Shown: positions 36,411 to 48,133, counted from the stretch's first letter. The stretch: 64,000 nt of DNA from Dimargaris cristalligena (GCA_027576995.1 JANBQC010000012.1:62001-126000), one strand, 5' to 3'. Translations and numbers: made by a program. Notes: a model not told the origin generated them from the letters alone.

Positions 36411-37158
36411 ATTGAATTCCCCCCCCCTCATCACCCCGCGGTTTATTACCGCAACTTCTACTAATGACTCTTCCCTTACAAAATGCAATATAAATATGGG
36501 TGTTGTATGTGTGATATAGTAAACGCCATCTCCCCCAATCTATTGCCCCCCTTCCTTCCTTTTTTTTATTGTATATCTGAATAACTTCATTTGTTTTTAG
36601 GACGTCTTACCTCTTCTTGTTTGCTTGTTTTTGCACATACTAATGGCCCGGTATTATTTTTTTGTAACACACTTCTTATCTATCTATCTATATATATATA
36701 TATATATATGCATATGTTGATGACTCTGAAATCTATTTACCCTTTAAATGTAAATAAAGATGTAGCTTTATTCCATGGAGTAGGTCAAAAAAATAACGCG
36801 AGCTCGGACTATCAGGATGAAGGCGAATGAAAGGGGGGAGGGGTGAAGAGTAGAGTATAATAATAAAAAATAGAAAGCAGTCAGGGAGGAGATAGAGGAA
36901 GAGGGGAAACACATATTTAATATTACTACTCCCTTATGTACATTTAGGTGAGACCAAAATACGGTGAACAGAACCAACGAAAAGGAACATATCCATCGTA
37001 TACATGGAGGAGGAGGAAGGAAGAGTCTGGGCGAACACGTGTACCGGTCACTGAACAAAATGATACTGTGTGCGCATAATGAATGTGTATATATAGTAGA
37101 GCGTAATATTCTCCGTCAGAGATATATAACGGAAGACCAATCCACCGCCACCGGCGGC
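36411..37158. other. Intergenic between convergent genes
   Basis: 3' flanks of the secreted protein (+) and the metacaspase (-). C-rich run, T-rich stretch and a (TA)n tract near 36687-36709. No gene. Confidence 0.6.
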
Positions 37159-38712
37159 TTAGATGATAAACTCGGTGTTCATATCCATGGGACGACCAGT
37201 GGACATTTGGGGAATTTGCTTGTATTTGGACTTGAGAATATCCCGAATCGAGAACAGTAATTCGGTATACACGAGGCTCTGCGAATTGGTGAGTACTTCA
37301 ATGAGGGCGTGGCTCATGGCCCCGGTGGCCTGGTTATTAATCTGGGCGTCGGCCGAGGTTTGGTCATCCCGACAGCCGGAGAACATGACCACATCAGCTG
37401 TGGTACCCTTGGTTTCCTTGGTGAGCTTGTCGGCTTCGTTGGCCTGGCCGCCCGAGGTGAACATTTTAAAGCCCTGCACCAGACCCTGGAGGGCCTTCAT
37501 GGAGTCACCCTGTTGGAAGCTCATGCCGGCGTTGAGGAGGGTCATGGCGGCTTCCTTGCGGTTATCGGAGGTGATGACCTGGATGGACCCGTCGCAGTTG
37601 TAAGTATAAGGCAGGTCGAGCACGGTCCCGCTGTGGCACGAGTCGAAAACCGCGGTCAAACGGACACCCTGGGGGAGGGGTTGGACCAACCACTCGTTGA
37701 GCAAGTCGTCGGGGATTTGGCCCGCCTCTTTGTAGTCAATCGGCAGGATAGTTTCGTCAAAGCCGTCGGCCTCATCCCCGTTGGTGTCCTTTTGGGTCCC
37801 CCCGTGGCCCGAGTAATGCACAAAGAGGGAATCGCCGGGGTTGGCGCCCTTGACCAGCCAGTTACAGGCGGCCTGGATATTGGCGTAGGTGGGGATGAAC
37901 TTGGGGTCCTGCTGGTCGTCGGTCAAGAACACACAGTCACTCTGTTTGAAGCCCTTGCGCTCAATGAGGAACGACGAGATGTTCTTGACGTCGTTGATAC
38001 AACCCTTCAGCTCGGCGTCGGTGTTGAAGTAGTTGATACCAATGAACAGAGCCTTCTTGCGCCCCCGACAGTTGGACAGCGACATCTGGTAGCCGCCGAT
38101 TTCCTGGGAGTACATGCCTCCGTTGCCGCTCTGGTTGGGATCCGCGTAGAACTGACTGCCGGGTGGGGCAATGTGCATCCCGTGGGGACCGGGCCCCTGG
38201 GGCGGTGGGGGGTTGTTGTAGGCCTGGGAATCATGGGGTTGGTACACCTGATGGCCCTGTTGGTCAACATGGGCACCGGGGCCGTAGTTACCACCGCCCT
38301 GTTGGCCGGGGTAGCCCCCCATTCCACCGAACCCCTGGTTGGGAGGAGGGGGATAGTGTCCGCCACCCTGGAAGTTCATGTCGCCACCACCCCCGCCGCC
38401 GTATTGGCCGGGGTAGGCATTATGCTGGCCGTACGGACCGCCTCCACCATGCTGAGGGGGATACTGGTTGGGATAACCGCCACCCTCGCCACCGCCGTAG
38501 CCACCACCCTGCTGGCCAGGGTAGCCGCCGCCTCCTTGGTTCTGGTATGGGGAAGAAGGGTACTGGCCACCGTAGCTACCGCCCTGTTGACCGGGGTACT
38601 GGGACGATTGCTGATAGCCACCGCCGTAGGGAGCGCGCTCCTTATCGTCGTCGGAATTGCCGCTGAAGCGACCGGCCTGCTCCTCCACAAAATTGGTGAA
38701 ACGGTTGAACAT
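37159..38712 (-). CDS. MCA1: Metacaspase (type I)
   Basis: A cysteine protease of the caspase-like clan that cleaves after Arg or Lys; fungal members act in stress, cell death and protein quality control. Single exon of 517 residues. An N-terminal prodomain of about 200 residues is rich in Gly, Gln, Pro and Tyr, with repeated GGYPGQQGG units typical of type I enzymes. The p20-like part begins at KKALFIGINYF. The catalytic dyad is intact: His303 in YSGHGG and Cys359 in FDSCHSG. The C-terminal p10-like part includes SGCRDDQTSADA. The frame stays open to 38844, but those upstream codons are a Ser/Leu-rich leader; I chose the ATG at 38712, which starts MFNRFTNFVEEQAG. Confidence 0.95.
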   Translation of the reverse strand: MFNRFTNFVEEQAGRFSGNSDDDKERAPYGGGYQQSSQYPGQQGGSYGGQYPSSPYQNQGGGGYPGQQGGGYGGGEGGGYPNQYPPQHGGGGPYGQHNAYPGQYGGGGGGDMNFQGGGHYPPPPNQGFGGMGGYPGQQGGGNYGPGAHVDQQGHQVYQPHDSQAYNNPPPPQGPGPHGMHIAPPGSQFYADPNQSGNGGMYSQEIGGYQMSLSNCRGRKKALFIGINYFNTDAELKGCINDVKNISSFLIERKGFKQSDCVFLTDDQQDPKFIPTYANIQAACNWLVKGANPGDSLFVHYSGHGGTQKDTNGDEADGFDETILPIDYKEAGQIPDDLLNEWLVQPLPQGVRLTAVFDSCHSGTVLDLPYTYNCDGSIQVITSDNRKEAAMTLLNAGMSFQQGDSMKALQGLVQGFKMFTSGGQANEADKLTKETKGTTADVVMFSGCRDDQTSADAQINNQATGAMSHALIEVLTNSQSLVYTELLFSIRDILKSKYKQIPQMSTGRPMDMNTEFII

Positions 38713-39649
38713 GGCTATGAGAGTGACAGTAATAGAAAGTAGTAGATGGAAAGTGGGTTTGGGATGAGAAGCAGAGAGAGAGAGAGAGAGAGTATGGGAT
38801 AAGCAGTAGATAAACTTGTGACAGGGGAGGTGGTGGTGATACACAACAACACGCGAGGTATAGAGAACAAGTCAATATAACGGCACCAAAAACGAAATAA
38901 TAGGAAAAAAGACCTGAATAAAGAAACCCGGAGGTATATATATTATATATATAATAAACTGGCCGATATATATATATATATATGTATATTCATTTGTCCG
39001 CTATTATCTATTGGGCTATGATAGGAAGAGAGGGAGAAGGTCCTTTTTTGTCGAGTGTGGACGGAGGAGTTTGCAGTAGGGGGGAATAATAGTTACAGCA
39101 TGCCAATGCCAAGCCTTCCCCATTTGTCTGACGTATTCACTATGGAAATCCACCCACTAACAATAGCCAAGACCACGCACGCACTCGTCTGTGCCTTCCA
39201 CATCACGGGAACACTTTTTGTTTTTCCCCAACAGGATTGTGGGGGGTTTCCGGCCCAGGAAGAATCTCCCTCAGGAACATCACCACCCTCCAACCAAAAA
39301 CTAGTAAATAAGTAAGTACTTGCCCGGTTCCGCAAAATAAACGAGCCCACTTTAAACTAAACGGGGGTATCTTCCCTCAAGTCCACACGCCGCGTTTTAA
39401 ACAATGAAGATCACCCAACTCTCCAGAAACTGTAGGCGTCGTTTATTTAGTTTATTAGTGTAAAGCAGGCCATGCCGCATCAAGAGATTTCTCGGTTATA
39501 AGAAAGTGCAGCCTTCCCAATCAGTATAGTAGATATGATAAACGAGGTGGCATAGTGAATGAAATGATCACGCTGAGCTAGAGTCAGGCGGAATATTACC
39601 GGTAGTATCACCCCACCTTGATGGTTAGTAAACCGATCCACCCCCCTTT
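38713..39649. other. Metacaspase upstream region
   Basis: Contains a GA-rich tract at 38772-38793 and (TA)n tracts at about 38936-38984, probably metacaspase promoter. No gene supported. Confidence 0.55.
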
Positions 39650-40723
39650 TTAGACCTTGGGGGTCGTCTTTTTGAGAGACGCCGACCGGTCAAAGCCAGC
39701 CTCCTTCTTCGGGGGGTTTTGGGCCATTAATGGCCGAGTCGGTTCGGCGGTGCGTTCCTTTCGTTTCGCCTTTTTGGCTACTGACGACCGGTCGACTCCA
39801 GTGGTATCCGACTTGGATTTCGCTTTTTTGGCCGACTCCCGGTGGGGAACAGGGGTACCATCCTTTGCTGAGGTGTCTTTGACGGTTGCTGGCAGCACCT
39901 GGTCGCGTTTGGTCTTCTTTGGGAGTTTTTCGGCTACTGGCACCTGGTCGCGCTTGGCCTTCTTCGGGGGGTTTTCGGCTACTGGTAGCTGGTTGTCGTT
40001 GGTCTCCATCGCGGCTTCATCCGTTTCCGGAACTTGTTCGGCGACCGTTGTCGTTGGGACTGCCTCAGTGGCAGGCACTTGGGTACTAGCATCAGCATCA
40101 GCAATATCATCAGTACCAGTACTAGCAACGCTATCATTCCCATCCCCGTTAGCGTTACCAGCATCTTTCGGGGTTTCCTGGGCCTTATTTGCCGGAGCCG
40201 CTTCAGTCTTCTTGCTACCATTTTCCGCCGGCAGCCCATTTTCCTTCAAGAATCGGGCCAGTCGTTTCGCGTGCATGCGACCCTTGACGTGCGTTTCGGC
40301 ATCCTTGACATTGCCAATGGTCTTCTCGGGGCAGAGGGCGCACCGGTACTGCAGAATCGGCTCCGCATCGGGGTCGTCGCTACCGCTATCTTCCGCACTC
40401 TCCTCCGGTTCGTTCTTGGAGGCCGGGGCGGTCAAGAGATTTTTAGATTTAGAGGAAGCCCGTGGGTGATTATCGGTATCAACGTCGCCGTCGCTATCCC
40501 CGTTTTCGCTGTCGCTGACGTCACTCATTTCGGCTATTTTAGCCTGCATGTAATTGAGGACTTCGCGCTCCTTCTCCTCGTCGTAGTCCGAGTCATCGGA
40601 GTTGATGTCTCGGTCGCTGTCCAGATCGCTATCGGAGTCGTCCGAATCCTCGTTACGCCGCTGGACCTTTTGGGGTTTCTCGCCGTAATGTTCAGCGTAG
40701 CCTTTGTTTACGCGCTTAAGCAT
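39650..40723 (-). CDS. Acidic, Lys-rich protein with one C2H2 zinc finger
   Basis: A single-exon gene of 357 residues. The N-terminus is basic (MLKRVNKGYAEHYGEKPQKV), followed by a long Asp/Ser-rich acidic region to about residue 120. A single C2H2 finger follows: C128, C131, H145, H151, with an H-x5-H spacing like that of zinc fingers in several RNA-binding or ribosome-biogenesis proteins. The C-terminal half alternates Ala/Thr-rich and Lys-rich segments, including near-duplicate VPVAEKLPKK-type repeats. The layout suggests a nuclear or nucleolar protein. No named orthologue recognised. Confidence 0.75.
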   Translation of the reverse strand: MLKRVNKGYAEHYGEKPQKVQRRNEDSDDSDSDLDSDRDINSDDSDYDEEKEREVLNYMQAKIAEMSDVSDSENGDSDGDVDTDNHPRASSKSKNLLTAPASKNEPEESAEDSGSDDPDAEPILQYRCALCPEKTIGNVKDAETHVKGRMHAKRLARFLKENGLPAENGSKKTEAAPANKAQETPKDAGNANGDGNDSVASTGTDDIADADASTQVPATEAVPTTTVAEQVPETDEAAMETNDNQLPVAENPPKKAKRDQVPVAEKLPKKTKRDQVLPATVKDTSAKDGTPVPHRESAKKAKSKSDTTGVDRSSVAKKAKRKERTAEPTRPLMAQNPPKKEAGFDRSASLKKTTPKV

Positions 40724-41550
40724 TATGGGCGAAGTGGATAAAAATAAATGGAGGCTCGCTCAGACGAGGGTTAATGCAGAGTGTAATGGCAGGTGAATGC
40801 GTTGACAGGGGGGCAGAAGTTAGAAAATTAAAGTAAGTCAGAGAAATCCAATGTGCCCTAGTTACTGTGGGCTGGCCACTTACTTCTTCACTTTACTTGC
40901 CTCAATTTTTCGGCGCTCTTTTTTTTTCCAAGTGGTTTAAAGCAGAAAATATATAAAAGATAATTTCACTTGATAACCATACTTCAGCCTACATAGGAAT
41001 GGGAAAATATTTTACAATGTGGTACAGCTTATTCACCCACAGCCCCCTGCACTCTTCCTACTTCAACTGGTGGGTTGTTTGGTTGAAGGGGGAGAGGGAG
41101 TAAAAGACTAGCCCTGATAACAATTAATTTACCAAGTGAAGCCCCCTCTGAGTCGCTTTTTACAAGGCTAGCCGAGTGTTCGAAAGGCGTATTTTATTGA
41201 TAACAGAAAAAATAAAAGGGGTCTTATTGGGGACCTACCCGAAAAAGACTGGGGTAACAATGCAAGCACGGGAAAACGAACCAGATAATTCAACGAATGC
41301 GCAGTGGGTAGAAAATTGTCCGATATTACAGTCTGGTAGAGCACTCGGAAACTTGAAATTGAATATTAACTAAACCTACTAGTGCTAATTGACGGTATGA
41401 CCTATATCGCGTGAGTCAAAATGGTCAAAGTTAACTGTACCGGGTCAGCCCGGAATAAAATAATAATAATAATGCGGTGTTTGGGAGGGAATGCAGTGGA
41501 TGGATAAATACAATAAATAAAAAAAGTAAATGTGTAGGAATGACAGATCT
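40724..41550. other. Intergenic, nothing recognised
   Basis: Upstream of the zinc-finger gene and downstream of the small secreted protein gene. Open frame at 41176-41373 has no features. Confidence 0.5.
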
Positions 41551-41772
41551 TCATTTAGCCTTGACGACACCACTCTGGTCGAATCCTTCTGGAGAAGCTG
41601 TCATACCAAATTGAGCCGAGGCCAAACCGCTAGCCATCTGGAACGCATTTGGAACGAATGCTGCATCACTTAGACGTCTGTGGAGAATCAAAGGGATAGA
41701 AGCGTCCACTTTGGCCGAGAGGACAGCAAGAGAGACAGTTAAAACCATTGCGAATTTCAGCAAGGCCACCAT
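41551..41772 (-). CDS. Small secreted protein, 73 residues
   Basis: Starts MVALLKFAMVLTVSLAVLSA, a clear signal peptide with cleavage likely near residue 25. The mature part is about 48 residues, without cysteines, and includes ASIPLILHRRLSDAAF. The dibasic RR might be a processing site. The start ATG has good context (CCAGCATGG), and a TATAAATACGCC promoter lies about 235 bp upstream. No family recognised. Its small size makes the call less certain, but signal peptide and promoter agree. Confidence 0.6.
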   Translation of the reverse strand: MVALLKFAMVLTVSLAVLSAKVDASIPLILHRRLSDAAFVPNAFQMASGLASAQFGMTASPEGFDQSGVVKAK

Positions 41773-42005
41773 GCTGGATAATGTAACGTGCGCAAAGGAG
41801 GGGGTTGGTTGGTGGGAGCTGGACTAATGATATAATTAAAAGTTAAATAAATCGAGCAAAGCGGCGGTCAATTAACTTGAGTTCTATTTTTAAAAATAAA
41901 ATACAATGCAGATTAATTAACGCAGCGGTGCTTTAGCAAGTAAATAGTTTGAAATAAAATGTAGAAGCGTTGAGGGATGATATTTAGAGAACGGGGGGAC
42001 AGGTC

Positions 42006-42017
42006 GGCGTATTTATA
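42006..42017 (-). promoter_or_regulatory. TATA box of the small secreted protein gene
   Basis: Minus-strand TATAAATACGCC about 235 bp before the start codon at 41772. Shares its core with the boxes at 34591 and 55580. Confidence 0.55.
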
Positions 42018-44650
42018 CTCGGGATATGGGGCATATTATTGGGGAGCAGAAGGGGGGGGGAGGTAGCGCTAACTAACATTGCTCAAAAACACATAATGGC
42101 ACCACTCGTATTTCTTTCCCTTTACATACCAGTCCATCTCCGTACCCTTCCTTGGTCTCGTTTCTTTTACCGGTCCATTAAATCCTGTAGAGCAGCAACC
42201 CTTTGCTATGCTCCCTCAATTTACTATATAACTAGGGTTGCTAGTATCACCTGCGTCGCCAACTCGTTTATTGAAAACTCGATACAAGGTCGGCTCCCAG
42301 ATGATTATGCCTTTGTACAGGGGGCGGGTGGTAATGAGAGGTAGATTTCACGGGTCCCCCATGAGCAAGGGTTAGATAAACGGGCTGGGGCGCTATGGCC
42401 AATGGGCGAGTCTAAGGGGAAGGTGTGGCAATTGGAGCAATGCAAGGCTAAAGGCCCTATCCCCTATATTGATCACAAACCAACTTGCTGTTGTATAGGA
42501 TGGTCAACAAAGAGGGACCCTCTCCCGGGCGGAGGGAGAAGCATTGTTAGAATGTGATTGAGCCCAACCTTCCATCCCCTCACCTCATAGTACAAAGTTA
42601 ATAATGCGACGATGAGCGGGAAAATGAGTGGGGGGGGGACTGCACTCCTCCATCATAATCAAAACCTTAGCGAATTGATCTATTTCAGCCCAGCTTACCG
42701 GAGCTAACCCCCAACCCCGCTCCACCCATCTAGTAAGGGTATGTGGATGTCAGTATTCCCAACCAAAAATAAATTGTACATAATCTCACTTCGCTGAGAG
42801 GTACGCTCTGTTATCGTCAAATCAGATAATAAAATATAGAAGGAAGTGCAGTATAATACCACATCCACACTCGCAGCCTTGGTCATTTTGCTGGGCGCAG
42901 CTAATGTGGTAGTTGCATTTTCCCGAGTTTGAGAAAACTACTATTATACTTAAAAAACCCTAGCCAACCTCTTTGTCGGGTACATCAAACCGAAAGCGCC
43001 CACTTGTCGTGGAATATTCATCGATATGCAGCCATTGAAAAAATAAAAATAAGAAGTTGTAGCACCAACTATTCCCAAGTGGTCACCCACCTCAGTACTA
43101 AATTGGCTGATAAGCACTTAACTTCGCAGATCTAACGGGATACGGTGCTAACGCTTACATATGGCCACAACTGAAAAAGACCACATCAAGCATGCTTTTA
43201 TTAAATATATATTACGTGACTAATGAGCGAAATGGGTATTTGCCCCCTTTCGTCTACGATCGCGTGACAGGTAATGGAAATACTATGTGGCGCTGTCGCT
43301 AATTGCGCTTCAATAGAGTATGCTATCTCTAATTTTCTATTCCTACGACTGTTTAATTGGATTTTTACATAGAAGTCCCAAATTTAAACAGTTCATCAAT
43401 AATGAGGCGATATTATACCTAAATCTTGTATGCAGTTGTTGTTAGTAACCTATGGGTTCTATTTAAGTTTATTGTTTGAAATCGGCCGGTTTGTGCTGCC
43501 TGTCGCGTAAATTTATCTTTTACAGTTGCTCAACGCCACTGTAGAAGTACAGTGGTCTGTAGATTTTCAATGCAATAGCATCGTTATAAGCGTACGCTGA
43601 TAATCTAGCGAATATCAGTCCACCTTTCGATGTTAGTTGGTGGTAGAAGTATGGAGAGATATGTGGGATTAGTAGGGTATTCAGGAGTGCCAGTTCGTCT
43701 ACAGCGAATACTGGCTTACCCACTGTCCCAATATTAGTCACGCCTTTTTAATGACTAAAGTGCTTGGTTGGCGATACCGTATTATATCAGTGTAGTCGGG
43801 AATGTGACGAATTTATGCTACATCATAAATTGGCCTTATTTGATAGTACAGCCTGTCTGGTAGAGGCTAAAGCCAAAAGTACTGTAACGGATGGGTCGAA
43901 GGAAAAGTTGCGGAGGTTGGTGGGTGCACTAGACATAATTGTGGCTAAATATGTCCCTGGTGCTATAAAATGGCCAGCCAGTATGGATAGAGTAATACAC
44001 TGGGCGACTTCTATTAAAAAAGTTGAGTTGGCTAAATGGGAATCTCTAGAAAATGGGCCTGCCCGGATTAACGAAGATCGGGCCAGAGGTAAATAGAGAG
44101 TCACATCGTCGAGGTCCAATATAGAGTGGCCATGGACTAAATGAGTCTGGGGCTGGTTTCAATGATATTGACAGTCTATCCATGTTAGGCTAAACCACTA
44201 GGGGAGCCAGCCAACTCCACTAGTGCAACATGGCTGCTGGTATTTAGAAAAAATGGGTTAAGCCAATGTAAGCCAGGGCTTGAGCCCTATGGGCCCATAT
44301 TTTATCCCACCGATTGTCCCACCCACCCATAGTTGCTATGGGGGAGCGCAATAAGTGTCCACCAAATGGCCTATATATCGCCCAAAGGAAATAGGAAAGG
44401 AGTAATGACTAGAATTATAAAACACACACCAAACCGGCGGGCCGCGGTGAAGCTCCCTCTTCAATCCTGATTTATTCGTTACTCCTTACCCCGTTTCGAA
44501 ACCGTAGGATCAAAAAGGTATGTGCTGCCGTCATTCCACCGTATATTCGTCGCCGCCCCGCCCCATCCTGTCACGCCCGCATACCATCCGACGACATAAC
44601 GAATTGCACTCGAGACATCGATTATAGCCGAAGCGCCACCATTGCTGCTT

Positions 44651-44674
44651 ATCCATCCATCCATCCATCCATCC
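44651..44674. repeat. (ATCC)6 microsatellite
   Basis: Six perfect ATCC units about 270 bp upstream of the uL2 start codon. Confidence 0.9.
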
Positions 44675-44941
44675 GTCTCCCCGTACGGCCGATTGAACAC
44701 GAACCATACTACCCATCCATCCGAGACTTCCCCCTCCCCATCGAAACCACCCCAACTCCAACCGTCGAACGGGCGAACCTAACCATGCCTCGAGCGAGAC
44801 TATATGACCCTCGACCTCATCGTTTTGGAAACCCATCTCTAGTGAATCTGCCGACTAATCTACCTCGCTCCCTATTTTCACTTACCTTGGCATTTCCCCT
44901 TCCACATTCACTCCTCGGCCTTACATTCAGGTCTAATAGCC

Positions 44942-45706
44942 ATGGGTCGCGTCATCAGAGCTCAAAGAAAAGGTAAGGGTAGCATCTTCAAGGCCGTTAC
45001 CCGCCTCCGCAAGGGTGCCGCCAAGCTCCGCTCTCTCGACTTCGCCGAACGCAACGGCTACATTCGTGGTGTCGTGAAGGAAATTATCCACGACCCCGGC
45101 CGTGGTGCCCCTTTGGCCAAGGTGCAATTCCGTAACATGTACCGGTTCCAGCGTGACACCGAAACCTTCATTGCCACTGAAGGTATGCACACTGGTCAGT
45201 TCGTGTACTGCGGTCAAAAGGCCAACCTTACCATCGGCAACGTCCTGCCCGTGGGTACTCTGCCCGAAGGTACCATCATTTGCAACATCGAGGAGAAGCC
45301 CGGTGACCGCGGTTCCCTGGCCCGTACCTCTGGCAACTACGCCACCGTCATTGGTCACAACCCCGACGATAACAAGACCCGTATCAAGCTGCCCTCCGGC
45401 TCCAAGAAGGTCCTCAACTCCAAGTGCCGTGCTACCATTGGTATCATCGCCGGTGGTGGTCGTATCGACAAGCCTCTGTTGAAGGCCGGTCGTGCCTTCC
45501 ACAAGTACCGCGTCAAGCGCAACAGCTGGCCCAAGACTCGTGGTGTGGCTATGAACCCCGTCGACCATCCCCATGGTGGTGGTAACCACCAGCACATTGG
45601 TCACGCCTCGACTGTCGCCCGCAACCTGTGCGCTGGTCAGAAGGTCGGTCTTATTGCCGCCAGACGTACTGGTCTGCTGCGCGGTACCAAGAAGATCAAG
45701 GATTAA
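44942..45706 (+). CDS. RPL2: 60S ribosomal protein L2 (uL2, RPL8 in animals)
   Basis: A core large-subunit protein that binds 25S rRNA near the peptidyl-transferase centre. Complete at 254 residues, the same length as yeast Rpl2. Starts [18 protein letters not shown]; contains [33 protein letters not shown] and the highly conserved [16 protein letters not shown], whose histidine is needed for function in this family; ends [11 protein letters not shown]. Strong C-ending codon bias fits high expression. The coding part has no intron. A TAATAG just before the ATG could be the acceptor of a 5' leader intron. Confidence 0.98.
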   Translation: MGRVIRAQRKGKGSIFKAVTRLRKGAAKLRSLDFAERNGYIRGVVKEIIHDPGRGAPLAKVQFRNMYRFQRDTETFIATEGMHTGQFVYCGQKANLTIGNVLPVGTLPEGTIICNIEEKPGDRGSLARTSGNYATVIGHNPDDNKTRIKLPSGSKKVLNSKCRATIGIIAGGGRIDKPLLKAGRAFHKYRVKRNSWPKTRGVAMNPVDHPHGGGNHQHIGHASTVARNLCAGQKVGLIAARRTGLLRGTKKIKD

Positions 45707-45810
45707 TTTTAAAGCGGTTTGCCATAACTTTCCTCGTCCGAACGCACTGCTGCTCTACATTTGTACCTTGTTTACTCTGGGCATTTATCTCTTATACTTG
45801 CTGCCTATTA

Positions 45811-45816
45811 AATAAA
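45811..45816 (+). terminator. Poly(A) signal of the uL2 gene
   Basis: AATAAA about 105 bp after the stop codon, in a T-rich 3' flank. Confidence 0.6.
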
Positions 45817-46827
45817 ACCAACACCTATCGGTTTGACAATCTCCAACCTATTTTGATCACCACGGCCAGTGAGCTGTTTGCCTAAGTATTGTTTTACAGT
45901 GGGTAAATATAATGCTTTAGTTGGCCTCTTTAAAGCAGGCATTATTGAACTACTTGAGACAGTTTCGTTTGTTGATGACTCGCCGCAGTATTTGCACCTG
46001 CTGAGGATTTATGAAAGCCGACGTAAATTAGTAATCGACAAGCGCTGTGCGAGTAGATACTATCCGTATTTCCGAAATTAATGGTGCTCGCAGGGATGGT
46101 GTTGTTGCAGAATACTACACTCTTACAGTGTGGGGTTCATTGGTGAATATTAGCTGCTGCTTCAAATGGGTCTTACTTATCGACCAACTGCCGAGTTACA
46201 GAAAGTAGATAGTCGTTTTTAACGCCTTTATTCGTGGAACTTCCTTTACAGACATTTGCCTAAATTAGCTAAATTATCTGTTCACAATCAAGGTGTTCTA
46301 CCCCGCCATTCAGACGATTCACCATATTTAGGTAGATAGGTGGTATTCTGTAGGTGAACAGTGCATACCCATCCTACACCAACAAGGGGAAATGAAAGAA
46401 AGATTGGTCGCGATTCTGGCACAGTCCCTTGGGTGTATTGTTTTATTCGCATGCCCTGCCGTGCGGCATCATCGGCGATCGGGGTTTTCTAGGGACTATT
46501 TCGATGTACTCAGTGGCCTACTCTAGTGAACGGGGGTAATGAAAGGCAGGTGGGTGGGGGGGCTGTCCTACTTGCAATGGGCATCGGGCCCAACAGGTTT
46601 CATATTCTGATGTGTAAAACCCTTGCACTTTGCATATTCCCCGCTGTTGCGTCCCAGGTCTCCTCTAGCTTCTATATAATGAACTTCTACCGCCTGTGAC
46701 CTCCAGCGGTGTCCATCTATTTCCTATTTACGTTTGATAAATAAGTCTGCGTTAGTAGGAATCTGCTTTTGATTTTTCCTCTTCTCTCTCCTCTCTTGTA
46801 TACCTTCCCCACTCCCTTACACTAAGC
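45817..46827. other. Intergenic with one gene-like frame
   Basis: A plus-strand frame at about 45880-46081 follows a TTTTACAG acceptor-like site. It reads like real protein (GKYNALVGLFKAGIIELLET, then FVDDSPQYLHLLRIYESRRK) and stops. No start or partner exon was found, so it may be the relic of a gene. Nothing else seen. Confidence 0.4.
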
Positions 46828-47854
46828 ATGGCGCCTTCGTATTCGCTCAAAGCCTGTTTCGTCGCCTTCAATATCATGTTCCATATTTTCGGAGGCAACC
46901 AGCCCTGGGACACTTCCAAGTTCAGTGCTGTGGACGACAGGTAAGTTAAACCACCCAAGTGCACCCCGTTTTTATTATTTAGAATAGGTCACCCGTGTAA
47001 TCCTAACCCACACTGACGTTTTGTTACTAATTTTGGTTATTATGCACCTCTTGCGGTGATGGATTTGGGCTATTTTTGCGGGTATCGTAATCCTCCTGTA
47101 TAGAGTCCGTGGGGGTCAGAGTCAGAGCTATTTGACTGCCGTAGATGACGGGCGTGCTGTTCGGTTCCATGGCAACCTGGACACCACGACTCTAGGCGGT
47201 GCCGGATTCGCTTCGCAGCGGACTAACCACCTGGAGGCCCAACCCCTCAATTTCACCGGCGTAGTGGCTTTGCGCATCACTCTCGACCGGGACCCCCACC
47301 TCCCTACCTCCTCGACTGATGATGCGGCTCACCAAAGTAAATTATACGCCATTAATTTGCACGACGGGGTCCGTGCGACTCAACCGGACGGCCGTCGCCA
47401 AAGTGACATTGAATTCAAATACATTTTCCGGGTCCCCCCACCTTCCGCTGATTCCCAACCGGCCCAACCAGCTATGACTAATCCTGCCCCTGCCCTAGGA
47501 TCCGTTGAGAGCTTCTATATCATCGATGCGCCTCTAAGTGATTTCAAGCCTTATTACCGCGGCCGCCCGCTTGGTGAACCTACCCCCAATGACCCGAACC
47601 GGGACCTGGCCCAACACGCTGCTCTGGTCAAACGCACCGACAGTCCGAATTCCCAGTGGGTGGTGCGACAGGATGATACCCTTCCCCAAGTCGTCAACCG
47701 GCTGCTGAATCAAAGTACTATCTATGCCCTGGACTTCATGATGGCCTCGTACTTTAATGTTCAGTATGGGCCCTTTTCATTAGTCATTCGGTCGGTGGAG
47801 GCACTGGGGGCCGACGAGTCGCAGGCCAAGTCCGCCGCCTGTCGGATTCTTTGA
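46828..47854 (+). CDS. CIA30-domain protein (NDUFAF1-like)
   Basis: Two exons, 46828-46940 and 47104-47854, join in phase across a 163-bp GTAAGT...TATAG intron to give 287 residues. CIA30 was first described as a mitochondrial complex I assembly factor; fungi also carry other proteins with this galactose-binding-like domain. Signature blocks: FGGNQPWDTSKFSAVDDRVR spanning the splice, GGQSQSYL, VRFHGNLDTTTLGGAGFASQ, FYIIDAPLSDFKPYYRGRPL, and a C-terminal FSLVIRSVEAL. The N-terminus has a short hydrophobic stretch but no obvious mitochondrial presequence. It may be the non-mitochondrial fungal form. Start is the first ATG before the domain. Confidence 0.87.
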
Positions 47855-48133
47855 TCTGATACCTGGGTTTACAATAGTTTGCAGGTCTCTCTTGATTCTG
47901 TGTCGAGATGGTTATAAAAATGAGCTGGGGTGGAATAAGGCATGTGGTCTAATACCGACCCCTCATTCACAATAGATTACGGGGGTACACATATTTAGTA
48001 GATTCGGGATAAATTGTAGTATAAGGCGGGGTATGTATATCTGAGGAAGAACGTATTATTATATATTGTCAAATCGGCCGTTCGTAATGGGTGCGAGGAG
48101 AAATATTGAGTTGGACGGGTTCGACATGGGCGT

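Larger units (their letters stand above)
41773..44941. other. Intergenic with gene-like fragments
   Basis: Mostly non-coding. A plus-strand frame at 43764-44096 (110 codons) has amino-acid use more like real protein than its surroundings, with DEFMLHHKLALFDSTACLVE, and ends at a possible GTAAAT donor. A minus-strand frame at 43520-43741 is similar. Neither matches a family I know. The right end, with an (ATCC)6 repeat, is the uL2 promoter region. Confidence 0.45.

Noticed and set aside
35289..36488. Long minus-strand frames of 399 and 258 codons opposite the secreted repeat protein
   Set aside because: Low-complexity antisense of Ala/Thr repeats; the plus frame has a signal peptide and a Kex2-type site.
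37309..38742. 477-codon open frame on the plus strand opposite the metacaspase gene
   Set aside because: An antisense shadow created by C-ending codons and Gly/Pro-rich repeats; the minus strand has an intact metacaspase with catalytic residues.
38712..38844. Upstream start of the metacaspase at 38844
   Set aside because: The 44 extra residues are Ser/Leu-rich and leader-like; MFNRFTNFVEEQAG fits a natural prodomain start.
39657..40741. Plus-strand frames of 270 and 235 codons opposite the zinc-finger protein
   Set aside because: Shadow of Asp/Ser- and Lys/Ala-rich codons; no domain features.
44933..45604. 223-codon minus-strand frame over the ribosomal protein gene
   Set aside because: Antisense of a highly biased uL2 gene, whose own frame matches the family end to end.
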